A DNA stretch of 64,000 nt, taken from positions 62,001-126,000 of the forward strand of contig NZ_JAQVKP010000002.1 of NCBI RefSeq assembly GCF_028694605.1. Direction: 5' to 3'. The notes beneath the pieces are model-generated. The model did no database searches and was not told the DNA's origin. It saw only the letters and a list, made by a program, of their open reading frames with translations. This DNA comes from Sulfurimonas sp. (GTDB lineage: Bacteria > Campylobacterota > Campylobacteria > Campylobacterales > Sulfurimonadaceae). The position numbers were made by a program, and so were the translations under genes. This document shows, in pieces, positions 43,719 to 51,638 of this stretch. Positions within the stretch are counted from its first letter, which is position 1, and each line of letters begins with the position of its first letter.

Positions 43719-43720
43719 TG

Positions 43721-44776
43721 ATGAGCCTTAGAGGGAAGATAGAAGCAGGAGAGAGAGTTAGTTTTGATGAGGCACTCTCTCTTTACGAGATGGATTTGTT
43801 TGAACTCGGCTCGCTTGCATCAGGCATAAGAGAGAGACTTCACGGCAAAAAAACATACTACAACATTAACCGCCACATCAATCCGACAAATGTTTGTGCG
43901 GATGTCTGCAAATTTTGTGCTTACAGCGCAACAAGAAAAAATCCCAACCAATACACCATGACGCACGAACAAATCATGGATATCGTAAAAGATGCCGCAA
44001 AAAGGGATATAAAAGAGGTGCATATCGTCTCGGCGCACAACCCAAATACGGGCTTAGAGTGGTATCTGGAGATTTTTAAAAAGATAAAAACCGCATATCC
44101 GCATCTGCATGTAAAAGCTCTGACAGCCGCTGAGATAGACTTTTTGGCAAGGCATTACGGCAAAAGTTATGATGAGATACTAGATCTTATGGTAGAGTAC
44201 GGCGTGGACTCTATGCCGGGTGGTGGAGCTGAAATTTTTGATGAAGAGGTGCGAGACTATATCTGTAAGGGTAAAGTATCGTCACAAGGCTGGCTTGAGA
44301 TTCATAGAAAATGGCATGAGCGAGGTAAAAAAAGTAATGTTACTATGTTGTTTGGGCATGTAGAGGGCCGAGCAGAGCGCATAGACCACATGATGCGCAT
44401 AAGAGAGCTTCAAGACAAGACGGGCGGATTTAACTGCTTTATCCCGCTTGTTTACCAAAAAGAGAACAACTACTTAAATATCAAAGACCCTATAACAGCA
44501 AACGAGATTTTAAAAACTATGGCGATAAGCCGCATAGTTTTGGATAATGTTCCAAACTTAAAAGCCTACTGGGTTACTTCAACTGTTGGTCTGGCTCTTG
44601 TAGCTCAGGAATTCGGTGCAAACGATTTAGACGGAACGATAGAAAAAGAGTCTATAAACTCCGCGGCGGGCGCAAAAAGCGCAAACGGTATAAAACTAGA
44701 GGATTTTAGAGCGCTCATAAAAAACAGCGGCTTTGTTCCATTTGAGAGAGACAGTCTTTATAACGAATTGGAGTAG
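43721..44776 (+). CDS. mqnE: MqnE, aminofutalosine synthase
   Basis: A 351-residue radical SAM enzyme of the futalosine menaquinone pathway used by Campylobacterota. The CxxxCxxC cluster motif reads CADVCKFCAYS (about residues 58-68). SMPGGGAEIFDEEVRDYICKGKVS and GHVEGRAERIDHMMRIRELQ fit MqnE rather than MqnC. The ATG overlaps a GTG at the metK stop. SAM consumed here is made by the adjacent metK. Menaquinone made by this route feeds NapGH and other respiratory complexes. Confidence 0.93.
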   Translation: MSLRGKIEAGERVSFDEALSLYEMDLFELGSLASGIRERLHGKKTYYNINRHINPTNVCADVCKFCAYSATRKNPNQYTMTHEQIMDIVKDAAKRDIKEVHIVSAHNPNTGLEWYLEIFKKIKTAYPHLHVKALTAAEIDFLARHYGKSYDEILDLMVEYGVDSMPGGGAEIFDEEVRDYICKGKVSSQGWLEIHRKWHERGKKSNVTMLFGHVEGRAERIDHMMRIRELQDKTGGFNCFIPLVYQKENNYLNIKDPITANEILKTMAISRIVLDNVPNLKAYWVTSTVGLALVAQEFGANDLDGTIEKESINSAAGAKSANGIKLEDFRALIKNSGFVPFERDSLYNELE

Positions 44777-44789
44777 ATGGGGGATGCCT

Positions 44790-46919
44790 ATGAGTACATG
44801 GACAAAAGAGACGAAAACAACACTGCTTTACATTGTACTCGCGTTTGCGTTTTCAGTTGCGATGAGGATGGTTTGGCTCTATCAGTTTAGCGGCTATGAG
44901 CCTTTTTATCACAATGCCCAGTTTATGATAAACACAAATGACGGTTATTATTTTGCAGAGGGTGCGAGAGATATCTTAAACGGTGTACATCAAGAAAACG
45001 ACCTCTCTGCACTTGAGAGTGCCGCCTCGCAACTGACTGCATTTTTTGCTTATATCTTGCCTTTTTCTTTTGAGACTGTTATTCTCTTTATGCCCTCTGT
45101 GCTTAGCTCGCTTATCGTTATACCCATTATCCTTATAGCAAAAAACATTGACAGCTTGGAGATGGGCTTTGTAGCGGCACTTTTGGCAAGTATAACGCAC
45201 AGCTACTACAACCGTACGATGATAGGCTACTATGATACCGATATGCTTAACATCGTACTTCCTATGTTTTTGCTCTGGTCGATTATCTGGGCAGTTAGAA
45301 CCAATGAGGATAAATACCTACTTATTACGGCCTTGGATATTTTGGTGTATCGTTGGTGGTATCCTCAGAGTTACTCTTTAGAGTTTGCATTTTTTGGACT
45401 TATCCTTTTTTATGCTTTGGTGTTTGATAGAAAAAACCTCTACAACTACAAGCTTTTAGCCATTATGATGTTTGCGATGGTTGGTCTTGATGGGTATGTA
45501 AGGGCAATTTTGGTTCTTGGAGTATTTTATATATTCAAACAGAAGCAGTTTGATAGGTATATCTACTATGTTTTGGCTCTTTCTGTTGCCCTGTTTTTTC
45601 TATCGGGCGGATTTGACCCTATCTGGTCGCAGTTGAAAAATTATGTATTTAAAGATGCCGTGAGTGCAGGCGAAAAAGGGCTTAAACTTCACTTCTACTC
45701 GGTAATGCAGACGGTAAGAGAAGCTGGGCATATATCTTTTGAGACCTTTGCAAATCGTATAAGTGGGCATACCGTTACATTTGTGCTCTCGGTTGCCGGA
45801 TATATCTATCTCGCATACAAGCATAAAGTGATGCTTTTTGGACTTCCTCTTATCGGTCTTGGCTTTTTGGCGTATGTAGGCGGACTTAGATTTACTATAT
45901 ATGCCGTTCCTGTATTGGCATTTGGAGTTGCGTTTCTTATAACTCAAACTGCTCAGTTTATGCCAACATCAAGACTTAAATTTTTAGCACCGCTTCTTCT
46001 TACGATTTTAGCTATCTACCCAAATATCGTGCATATTCAAAACTACAAAGTTCCTACGGTCTTTAATGCCGATGAGGTAAAAATCTTGGAGCAGTTAAAG
46101 GGCAAGGCGGACAGAGAAGATTATGTAGTCGCTTGGTGGGATTACGGCTATCCGCTAAGATTCTACAGTGATGTTAAAACACTTATAGACGGCGGTAAGC
46201 ATAGCGGAGATGTCAATTTTCCTGTCAGTTTTATATTGACAAATCCTCAAGATGTAGCTGCAAAAATGGCAAGGCTTGATGTGGAATATACAGAGAAAAC
46301 TTTTGCATTTGTAAAAGAGAACAAAGAGCGCGTTAGAGATAAAAATTTAACTATCTTCTCCAACGTAGAGCAGATGACAAAAGAGTATGGATTTAGCGAT
46401 ACAAACGACTTTTTGCTTTCGCTTCAAACAGAGATAGAACTTCCACAAAAAACAAGAGATATCTATTTCTATCTCCCTATAAGAATGATGGACATATATC
46501 CGACAGTAGAGATGTTTTCCAACATTGACCTTATGAGCGGCGAGATGAAAAAGCGCTCTTTTTTCTATATGACAAAGTCTTTTAAACAAGAGGGAAACAG
46601 TATCAATCTTGGTCAGGGAGTCGTGTTTGATTTGCAAGCTGCAATGCTTAGTATCGGAACTCAAAAAGTAGCAGTGAAGAGATTTGTTCAAACAGCATAT
46701 GATAAAAATATGAAACTGACAAAAAGTATGCAGATGGCAAATCCTGCAGGAGAAGTGAGCATAGTTTACATGTCTAACTACAACACTTTTTTAGTTCTTG
46801 ACGAAAAAGCCTACAATTCACTCTATATTCAGTTAGCAGTTTTGGAAGAGTATGATAAAATGCTATTTGAAGAGGTTGTTTTAACCCCTCAAGCAAAAGT
46901 ATATAGATTAAAAATTTAA
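44790..46919 (+). CDS. pglB: PglB, bacterial STT3 oligosaccharyltransferase
   Basis: A 709-residue membrane enzyme that transfers lipid-linked glycan to Asn in D/E-x-N-x-S/T sites of periplasmic proteins. About 12-13 membrane helices fill the first 420 residues, followed by a soluble domain with the WWDYG motif (in YVVAWWDYGYPLRFYSD). The external-loop acid motif NTNDGYYFAEGARD is also visible. I chose ATG at 44790 with a GGGGG ribosome site; ATG at 44784 is too close to it. No other pgl gene lies in this window; galU and pgi follow. Confidence 0.95.
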   Translation: MSTWTKETKTTLLYIVLAFAFSVAMRMVWLYQFSGYEPFYHNAQFMINTNDGYYFAEGARDILNGVHQENDLSALESAASQLTAFFAYILPFSFETVILFMPSVLSSLIVIPIILIAKNIDSLEMGFVAALLASITHSYYNRTMIGYYDTDMLNIVLPMFLLWSIIWAVRTNEDKYLLITALDILVYRWWYPQSYSLEFAFFGLILFYALVFDRKNLYNYKLLAIMMFAMVGLDGYVRAILVLGVFYIFKQKQFDRYIYYVLALSVALFFLSGGFDPIWSQLKNYVFKDAVSAGEKGLKLHFYSVMQTVREAGHISFETFANRISGHTVTFVLSVAGYIYLAYKHKVMLFGLPLIGLGFLAYVGGLRFTIYAVPVLAFGVAFLITQTAQFMPTSRLKFLAPLLLTILAIYPNIVHIQNYKVPTVFNADEVKILEQLKGKADREDYVVAWWDYGYPLRFYSDVKTLIDGGKHSGDVNFPVSFILTNPQDVAAKMARLDVEYTEKTFAFVKENKERVRDKNLTIFSNVEQMTKEYGFSDTNDFLLSLQTEIELPQKTRDIYFYLPIRMMDIYPTVEMFSNIDLMSGEMKKRSFFYMTKSFKQEGNSINLGQGVVFDLQAAMLSIGTQKVAVKRFVQTAYDKNMKLTKSMQMANPAGEVSIVYMSNYNTFLVLDEKAYNSLYIQLAVLEEYDKMLFEEVVLTPQAKVYRLKI

Positions 46920-46935
46920 TGACAAAGGCGAGTAT

Positions 46936-47775
46936 ATGCCACAAAACAACACAAAAATAAGAAAATGCCTTTTTCCGGCTGCCGGATACGGAACTAGATT
47001 TCTTCCTGCTACAAAGGCAATTCCAAAAGAGATGCTTCCAATCCTTACAAAACCGCTATTACAGTACGGTGTAGAAGAGGCTAGAGAAGCGGGTATAAAT
47101 ACCATGGCAATCGTAACGGGACGCGGAAAACGCGCCATCGAAGACCACTTTGACAGGTCGTATGAGCTTGAGCATCAGATAAACGGAACTCCTAAAGAGT
47201 TGCTTATGAAAGAGATACGCGATATTGTAAAGAACTGTACTATTACTTACACAAGACAAGTTGAGATGAAAGGTCTTGGTCATGCTATCCTAACGGGGGA
47301 AACGCTTATAGGAGATGAACCGTTTGCGGTTGTTTTGGTGGATGACTTGTGTGATAATGACGGAGAATCTGTTTTGACTCAAATGGTAAAACTTTTTGAT
47401 AAATATAGATGTTCTATTGTAGCTGTTGAAGAGATACCTTTGGAAGATACAAATAAGTACGGCGTTATTGCAGGTTTTGAAGAGGAGCAGGGCGTTATAA
47501 GAGTAACCAATATGGTTGAAAAACCGGAACCTAAAGATGCGCCTTCAAATCTGGCAATTATAGGAAGATATATACTCACACCCGATATTTTTGACATCAT
47601 AAGAGAGACAAAACCGGGAAAAGGCGGAGAGATACAGATAACGGATGCCCTTTTGGAGCAGGCAAAACAAGGAAGAGTAATCGCCTACAAATTTAAGGGC
47701 AAAAGGTTTGACTGCGGAAGTGTGGATGGATTTGTCCAAGCGACAAACTTTTTTTATAACAAAAACGAAGAGTAG
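46936..47775 (+). CDS. galU: GalU, UTP-glucose-1-phosphate uridylyltransferase
   Basis: A 279-residue cytoplasmic nucleotidyltransferase producing UDP-glucose. The nucleotide-binding start FPAAGYGTRFLPATKAIPKEMLPI (about residues 13-36), MVEKPEPKDAPSNLAIIGRYIL and the RFDCGSVDGF end are intact. It lies 16 nt after pglB and 2 nt before pgi, so sugar nucleotide supply and protein glycosylation are probably expressed together. Confidence 0.97.
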   Translation: MPQNNTKIRKCLFPAAGYGTRFLPATKAIPKEMLPILTKPLLQYGVEEAREAGINTMAIVTGRGKRAIEDHFDRSYELEHQINGTPKELLMKEIRDIVKNCTITYTRQVEMKGLGHAILTGETLIGDEPFAVVLVDDLCDNDGESVLTQMVKLFDKYRCSIVAVEEIPLEDTNKYGVIAGFEEEQGVIRVTNMVEKPEPKDAPSNLAIIGRYILTPDIFDIIRETKPGKGGEIQITDALLEQAKQGRVIAYKFKGKRFDCGSVDGFVQATNFFYNKNEE

Positions 47776-47777
47776 TC

Positions 47778-48989
47778 ATGCACTATCAACATAACTTTAT
47801 TCCGACAATTTCAGATGAAGATGTTTTTAACCATATAGCAGCGCAGAGGGAGTCGGTAGGATACTACAATCTTGTACATCAAGATACTTCTGCTTTTAAA
47901 GAGTATGCTTCAAAAGTAAAACAAAACAATATTGTCGTTATTGGGATTGGTGGCAGTACACTTGGAACTTATGCTATTTATAAATTTTTAAAACACTCTA
48001 AAAATTTGGATAAGAAGCTTTTTTTCCTTGAAACCACAGACCCTATAGATATAAAATCAAAACTCAAAAGAGTTGAAGATTTGCAAGATACACTTTTTAT
48101 CATCATATCCAAATCCGGAACAACGATAGAGACGGTTTCGATTTTTAAATACATAAACTCTTTGGTAAAGTGTGATGAGCATAACACGGTGGTTGTAACG
48201 GAGAGTGACTCAAAGTTAAATCAATATGCCGTTGCAAACGGGCTTAGAAATTTTGAGATACCAAAAAATGTAGGTGGAAGGTTTTCTGTTTTTAGTGCAG
48301 TAGGACTGCTTCCTTTGGCGATTGTAGGTATAGATATTGATGAGCTTTTAGATGGTGCAAAAAAAGTCTATAACTCTTTTTTTGAGCAAAAAGAGGCGTA
48401 TGAGAGGGTGCTTAAAAAGGCCCGTTTTTTTGTAGAGTGCAAAGATAGTTTCAATATCAATGTTGTTTTTTCCTACTCATCAAGACTTGAAGGGTTTAAT
48501 AAATGGTATATTCAGCTTTGGGGTGAGAGCTTAGGCAAGGTAGATCGCAATGCCACAAGACAGGGACTTACTCCTATTGGCATTATCGGACCCATAGATC
48601 AGCACTCTTTTTTACAACTCATCGTTGAAGGCAGACGCGATAAGACTGTTACCGTTATCAAGGTAGAGGATTTTGCAAGTAGTTTGAAAATTCCAAAAAT
48701 CGGACTTCAGGGACTTGAAGAGTTGGATTATATAGATGAGATAGAGTTCTCTGCACTTATAAACAAACAAGCAGACGCTACAATAGAATCTATACAAAAT
48801 TTAGGTGATATTCCGTGTGATGTTATGACCATAGATAGCGTAAATGAGCGAAGTATCGCATCGCTTATGTATGAGTATGAGCTTTTGACATCCGTATGTG
48901 CAGAGTTTATGTACATTAACGCTTACGACCAACCAGGTGTAGAAGCTGGAAAAATTATCCTCAAGCAAAAGCTAAAAGAGGGTAAGTAA
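47778..48989 (+). CDS. pgi: Pgi, glucose-6-phosphate isomerase
   Basis: A 403-residue SIS-fold enzyme interconverting glucose-6- and fructose-6-phosphate. Key segments are VVIGIGGSTLGTYAIYKFL, ISKSGTTIETVSIF and the family signature GGRFSVFSAVGLLPLAIVG. The catalytic-region EGFNKWYIQLWGESLGK is present. It is shorter than the enterobacterial 549-residue form, as usual for compact Pgi types. A hairpin terminator follows directly. Confidence 0.95.
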   Translation: MHYQHNFIPTISDEDVFNHIAAQRESVGYYNLVHQDTSAFKEYASKVKQNNIVVIGIGGSTLGTYAIYKFLKHSKNLDKKLFFLETTDPIDIKSKLKRVEDLQDTLFIIISKSGTTIETVSIFKYINSLVKCDEHNTVVVTESDSKLNQYAVANGLRNFEIPKNVGGRFSVFSAVGLLPLAIVGIDIDELLDGAKKVYNSFFEQKEAYERVLKKARFFVECKDSFNINVVFSYSSRLEGFNKWYIQLWGESLGKVDRNATRQGLTPIGIIGPIDQHSFLQLIVEGRRDKTVTVIKVEDFASSLKIPKIGLQGLEELDYIDEIEFSALINKQADATIESIQNLGDIPCDVMTIDSVNERSIASLMYEYELLTSVCAEFMYINAYDQPGVEAGKIILKQKLKEGK

Positions 48990-48996
48990 AAAAAGC

Positions 48997-49028
48997 GTAG
49001 GGCTGTTTTATACCAAAACATGCCCTAC
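48997..49028. terminator. Bidirectional terminator between pgi and the GspS-like gene
   Basis: GTAGGGC (48997-49003) pairs with GCCCTAC (49022-49028) and the stem continues with TGTTTT/AAAACA, giving about 13 bp around a short loop. On the minus strand it is followed by GCTTTTTTT. It overlaps the 3' end of the GspS-like gene. Confidence 0.75.
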
Positions 49029-50186
49029 AAATTTGCTCATATTGTTCAAAATCTCACCGCCTTTTCTAAAACCAAGCCCGCATGCTTCATAGGCAAAAAA
49101 AACTCCGGCTTGATATTTTGCGCCATCTTTGTCTCTTGGAAGTTCTGCGTACTTTTGATACACCTTTTTATGGTTGCCATAAACTCCCTCTTGCTCTTCT
49201 AAAAGTGCGCCATCGCTTCCAAAAATAGCAATATTTGCTCCCTCTCTGCCAAACATAGGTTTTGCAACATGTTTGACCCCTTTAAGCGGTTCAAATGATG
49301 TCTTGAGCAGGTAAGGCGAATCAGGGAAAAGGTCATAAAGAACCTTGAGCATCCCTTTTGATTGAAGCAGAAGCGTATAGGCAGGGTTTAGGATAATTGC
49401 ATTTTGGTTCTGCATGATATTTGTAAGCGTTGTTGCAAGTTCCGGCTCGTCTGTTGCTATATCTTCCCACGGATATAGTTTAAACCAATACTCGTAAGCA
49501 TTGTCGCCTCTATCATAAATGCCATTTTCATCAAACCTTACATCTCCGAGATACTCAAAACCGGTGTTAAATCCTGCATCCGTTGCCATCTGACGTAAAA
49601 GTTTTGTAGTCGCTTCTTCTTCGTCGTTTCCATGGATAGATGAGAATAGTATTTTCCATCCCTCATAATGCTCATCAAAAAGCTCTGTGTCTTCAAAGAG
49701 TGTTATAAGACGTTTAAAGTTCTCTTTTATAGCTTCATATACGTTGTTGAACTGTTCATTCTCGTCCATGTTGTTGGCTTTGAGCAGCACCCATTGAAGC
49801 AGGGCAGTCTCAAAAAGAGAGGTTGGCGTGTCGGCGTTAAACTCCAAAAGTTTGATAGGTTTTCCATCGATTCCGCCCGCAAAATCAAATCTGCCATAGA
49901 TATGCCAGTGAACATCATTTTCCCAGCTTTTTTTGATGGCGTCAATAAGATTGAAAGGGATGCCAAGTTCAAAAAAGAGGTTGTTTTTTATAACGTACCC
50001 GGCTGCTTCTACATACATGTCGTAAATTTCATTTGCCGCCTCATAGTAAGCCTCTGCCTCTTCGTGCGTTACTTGAACCAATGAATCGCTTATATATCGG
50101 TTGTTATCGCTATCTGTGTGCCAAGTAAATCCAAGCTCTTCAAGCTGCTCGTTTTTGAGAGGTTTTATATGCTGTAGCTGAACCAT
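49008..50186 (-). CDS. Glutathionylspermidine-synthase-like ATP-grasp ligase (YgiC family)
   Basis: A 392-residue protein with the C-terminal synthetase domain of glutathionylspermidine synthase. Typical elements are YGRFDFAGGIDGKPIKLLEFNADTPTSLFE (about residues 100-129), KILFSSIHG and the ATP-binding KPMFGREGANIAIF. The amidase half of true GspS is missing, as in E. coli YgiC and YjfC, so the acceptor is unknown. It lies 3 nt after a UPF0323 lipoprotein gene. A lipoprotein-YgiC-like pairing also occurs in other Campylobacterota and, with YgiB, in enterics. Confidence 0.9.
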   Translation of the reverse strand: MVQLQHIKPLKNEQLEELGFTWHTDSDNNRYISDSLVQVTHEEAEAYYEAANEIYDMYVEAAGYVIKNNLFFELGIPFNLIDAIKKSWENDVHWHIYGRFDFAGGIDGKPIKLLEFNADTPTSLFETALLQWVLLKANNMDENEQFNNVYEAIKENFKRLITLFEDTELFDEHYEGWKILFSSIHGNDEEEATTKLLRQMATDAGFNTGFEYLGDVRFDENGIYDRGDNAYEYWFKLYPWEDIATDEPELATTLTNIMQNQNAIILNPAYTLLLQSKGMLKVLYDLFPDSPYLLKTSFEPLKGVKHVAKPMFGREGANIAIFGSDGALLEEQEGVYGNHKKVYQKYAELPRDKDGAKYQAGVFFAYEACGLGFRKGGEILNNMSKFVGHVLV

Positions 50187-50189
50187 TTG

Positions 50190-50768
50190 TTAACCTCCGT
50201 ATGTTGAACTGCTAGATGAAGAAGAAGTTGCGCTTGAGCCGCCAAAATAGCTTTTTTTGGTTGATGATGCAGCACTTGACGCTCCCGAAGCAGGACGGTT
50301 ATATGCGCTCTGGTTGACTGTTGAAGCTCTTTGGGAAAAGTTTTTGTTGTTCATCAAAGCATTGCCTATCATATTGCCTAAAAGTGAGCCTGCGGCGACT
50401 GCCAAGATAGTTCCCGCAAGTCCCATCCCCGCACTTCCCTCAGAAGAGCTGAGTGTTTCAGAAGTGCCGTCTTGTACTTTTTTGTACTCTTGTTCGGCAA
50501 GTGCTTTCATCTCTGCTTCGCTCATAATACGCTCTGTTTTGTTTCCGTTTGCATCAGTTTCTCGGATAATTGCCCTGCTTGGACCCTCTGTGGGCATCTC
50601 TTCAACAACAACATATTTTCCGTCCGAGAGCTGTTCGATAACCAAAAATTTGTTTTGCTGCTGTTTTTGTTCCTGTTGGCTTGATTCGCATCCGCCAAGA
50701 ACACTCATCATTACTATGCCGGCACTCCCAAGTGCTACCCCGCTGGCAATAGAGTAGATATGTTTCAT
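50190..50768 (-). CDS. UPF0323-type lipoprotein
   Basis: A 192-residue protein with a lipoprotein signal (hydrophobic residues 8-25, then GGC with Cys27) followed by a Gln-rich stretch. A folded part (about 38-95) precedes a Gly/Ala hydrophobic segment (GMGLAGTILAVAAGSLLGNMIGNALM, about 112-138). The tail is Ser/Ala/Tyr/Gly-rich low complexity and ends in repeated Ser then TYGG. This layout matches UPF0323. The function is unknown; its steady pairing with the GspS-like ligase suggests that it is the ligase substrate or partner, an inference. Confidence 0.88.
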   Translation of the reverse strand: MKHIYSIASGVALGSAGIVMMSVLGGCESSQQEQKQQQNKFLVIEQLSDGKYVVVEEMPTEGPSRAIIRETDANGNKTERIMSEAEMKALAEQEYKKVQDGTSETLSSSEGSAGMGLAGTILAVAAGSLLGNMIGNALMNNKNFSQRASTVNQSAYNRPASGASSAASSTKKSYFGGSSATSSSSSSSTYGG

Positions 50769-51208
50769 TTTAATAAATCCTTTTTTTGTAATGTAATTAT
50801 TTTTTCTAGGTTGTAACTATAAAAGGTAATTTTCTCTCTCCCGTCATAGATAATGTCACCGGTGTAGGTATGTTTTGCGCTTTTAAGTGTTGCGTTTTTT
50901 TTCATAAGTATTGTCTCTCCTGCCATATACCCGATATCTTTAAAGAGTGTCAATAAAGTAAGCAAAGCAAGCAGCAACAAAGGAATAATAGAGACTTTAG
51001 AGTTTTTTACATAAACAGATATGTACCCTAAAAGTATTGAGAGTATAAAGTATAGATACCAATTTTGGTTATCTGCAAAAAGAACATTGTAGTAAATTCC
51101 AACTTCATAATGCTCTGTATAGTGAAGAAAAATCCCTAAAAAAAGAAAAAAATCTAAAACAAATGTAATTAGCATTCCTGTTAAAAGTGCTTGAATCGCC
51201 TTGTTCAT
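50765..51208 (-). CDS. Uncharacterised small membrane protein (147 aa)
   Basis: A 147-residue protein with three or four predicted membrane helices (near residues 5-30, 50-70, 78-95) and a soluble C-terminal part (about 100-147) containing TYTGDIIYDGREKITFYSYN. I do not recognise a family. I chose ATG at 51208, which overlaps the TsaC-like stop by 4 nt; an ATG five codons earlier is possible. Its stop overlaps the lipoprotein gene start by 4 nt, so the run is translationally coupled. Confidence 0.78.
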   Translation of the reverse strand: MNKAIQALLTGMLITFVLDFFLFLGIFLHYTEHYEVGIYYNVLFADNQNWYLYFILSILLGYISVYVKNSKVSIIPLLLLALLTLLTLFKDIGYMAGETILMKKNATLKSAKHTYTGDIIYDGREKITFYSYNLEKIITLQKKDLLK

Positions 51209-51636
51209 CGCAATCTTCTCCATTTTTTAGCATTTATCTTGATAAGTCTTGACGAAGTGCTCTCCCTCAGCCCATTGATATCTTCAATAATTATATCAGC
51301 TTTTGATTCACAAAATGCTCTCTCAAAGTTTTCACTGCTTTTATTGGCAGAAGTAGAGTAAAACCATGGAGTTGCTCTTAATAACTCTGAATGTAAAGGT
51401 GGCTTGGCAACTCGAAATGAAAAATCACCTAAGATAAAAGTAGTTTTTTTAGAGCGGCGAACCAGTTTTTTTCTTTTTTTAGGAACTCTTTTACCATCGT
51501 TTTTGAAACTTTTGAAATCTTTATAAACTTTGATAAAAGGCTTAGAAGGAGGGCGAGATTTAATTTCATAGAGTTTTTGTGCATCTTGTGACAAAAAACC
51601 GACCGTAGTGTCGGTTTGTGTGAGCACTACAGGCAT
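51205..51636 (-). CDS. Sua5/YciO/YrdC-family protein (short TsaC-like)
   Basis: A 143-residue protein of the family that makes threonylcarbamoyl-AMP for the t6A37 tRNA modification. Recognisable are TQTDTTVGFLSQDAQKLYEIKSRPPSKPFI (for PTDTVYGL...KxRPxxKP), the RVAKPP and the STSANKSSE motif. It is shorter than E. coli TsaC. The usual PTDT is QTDT, so function is likely but not certain. I chose ATG at 51636, 2 nt past the carB stop; an earlier ATG would overlap carB. Confidence 0.8.
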   Translation of the reverse strand: MPVVLTQTDTTVGFLSQDAQKLYEIKSRPPSKPFIKVYKDFKSFKNDGKRVPKKRKKLVRRSKKTTFILGDFSFRVAKPPLHSELLRATPWFYSTSANKSSENFERAFCESKADIIIEDINGLRESTSSRLIKINAKKWRRLR

Positions 51637-51638
51637 CT

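Noticed and set aside
50257-50757. 166-residue plus-strand frame opposite the UPF0323 lipoprotein gene
   Set aside because: Antisense to a recognisable lipoprotein in a coupled operon; its Ser/Ala/Pro-rich content mirrors the complementary low-complexity tail.
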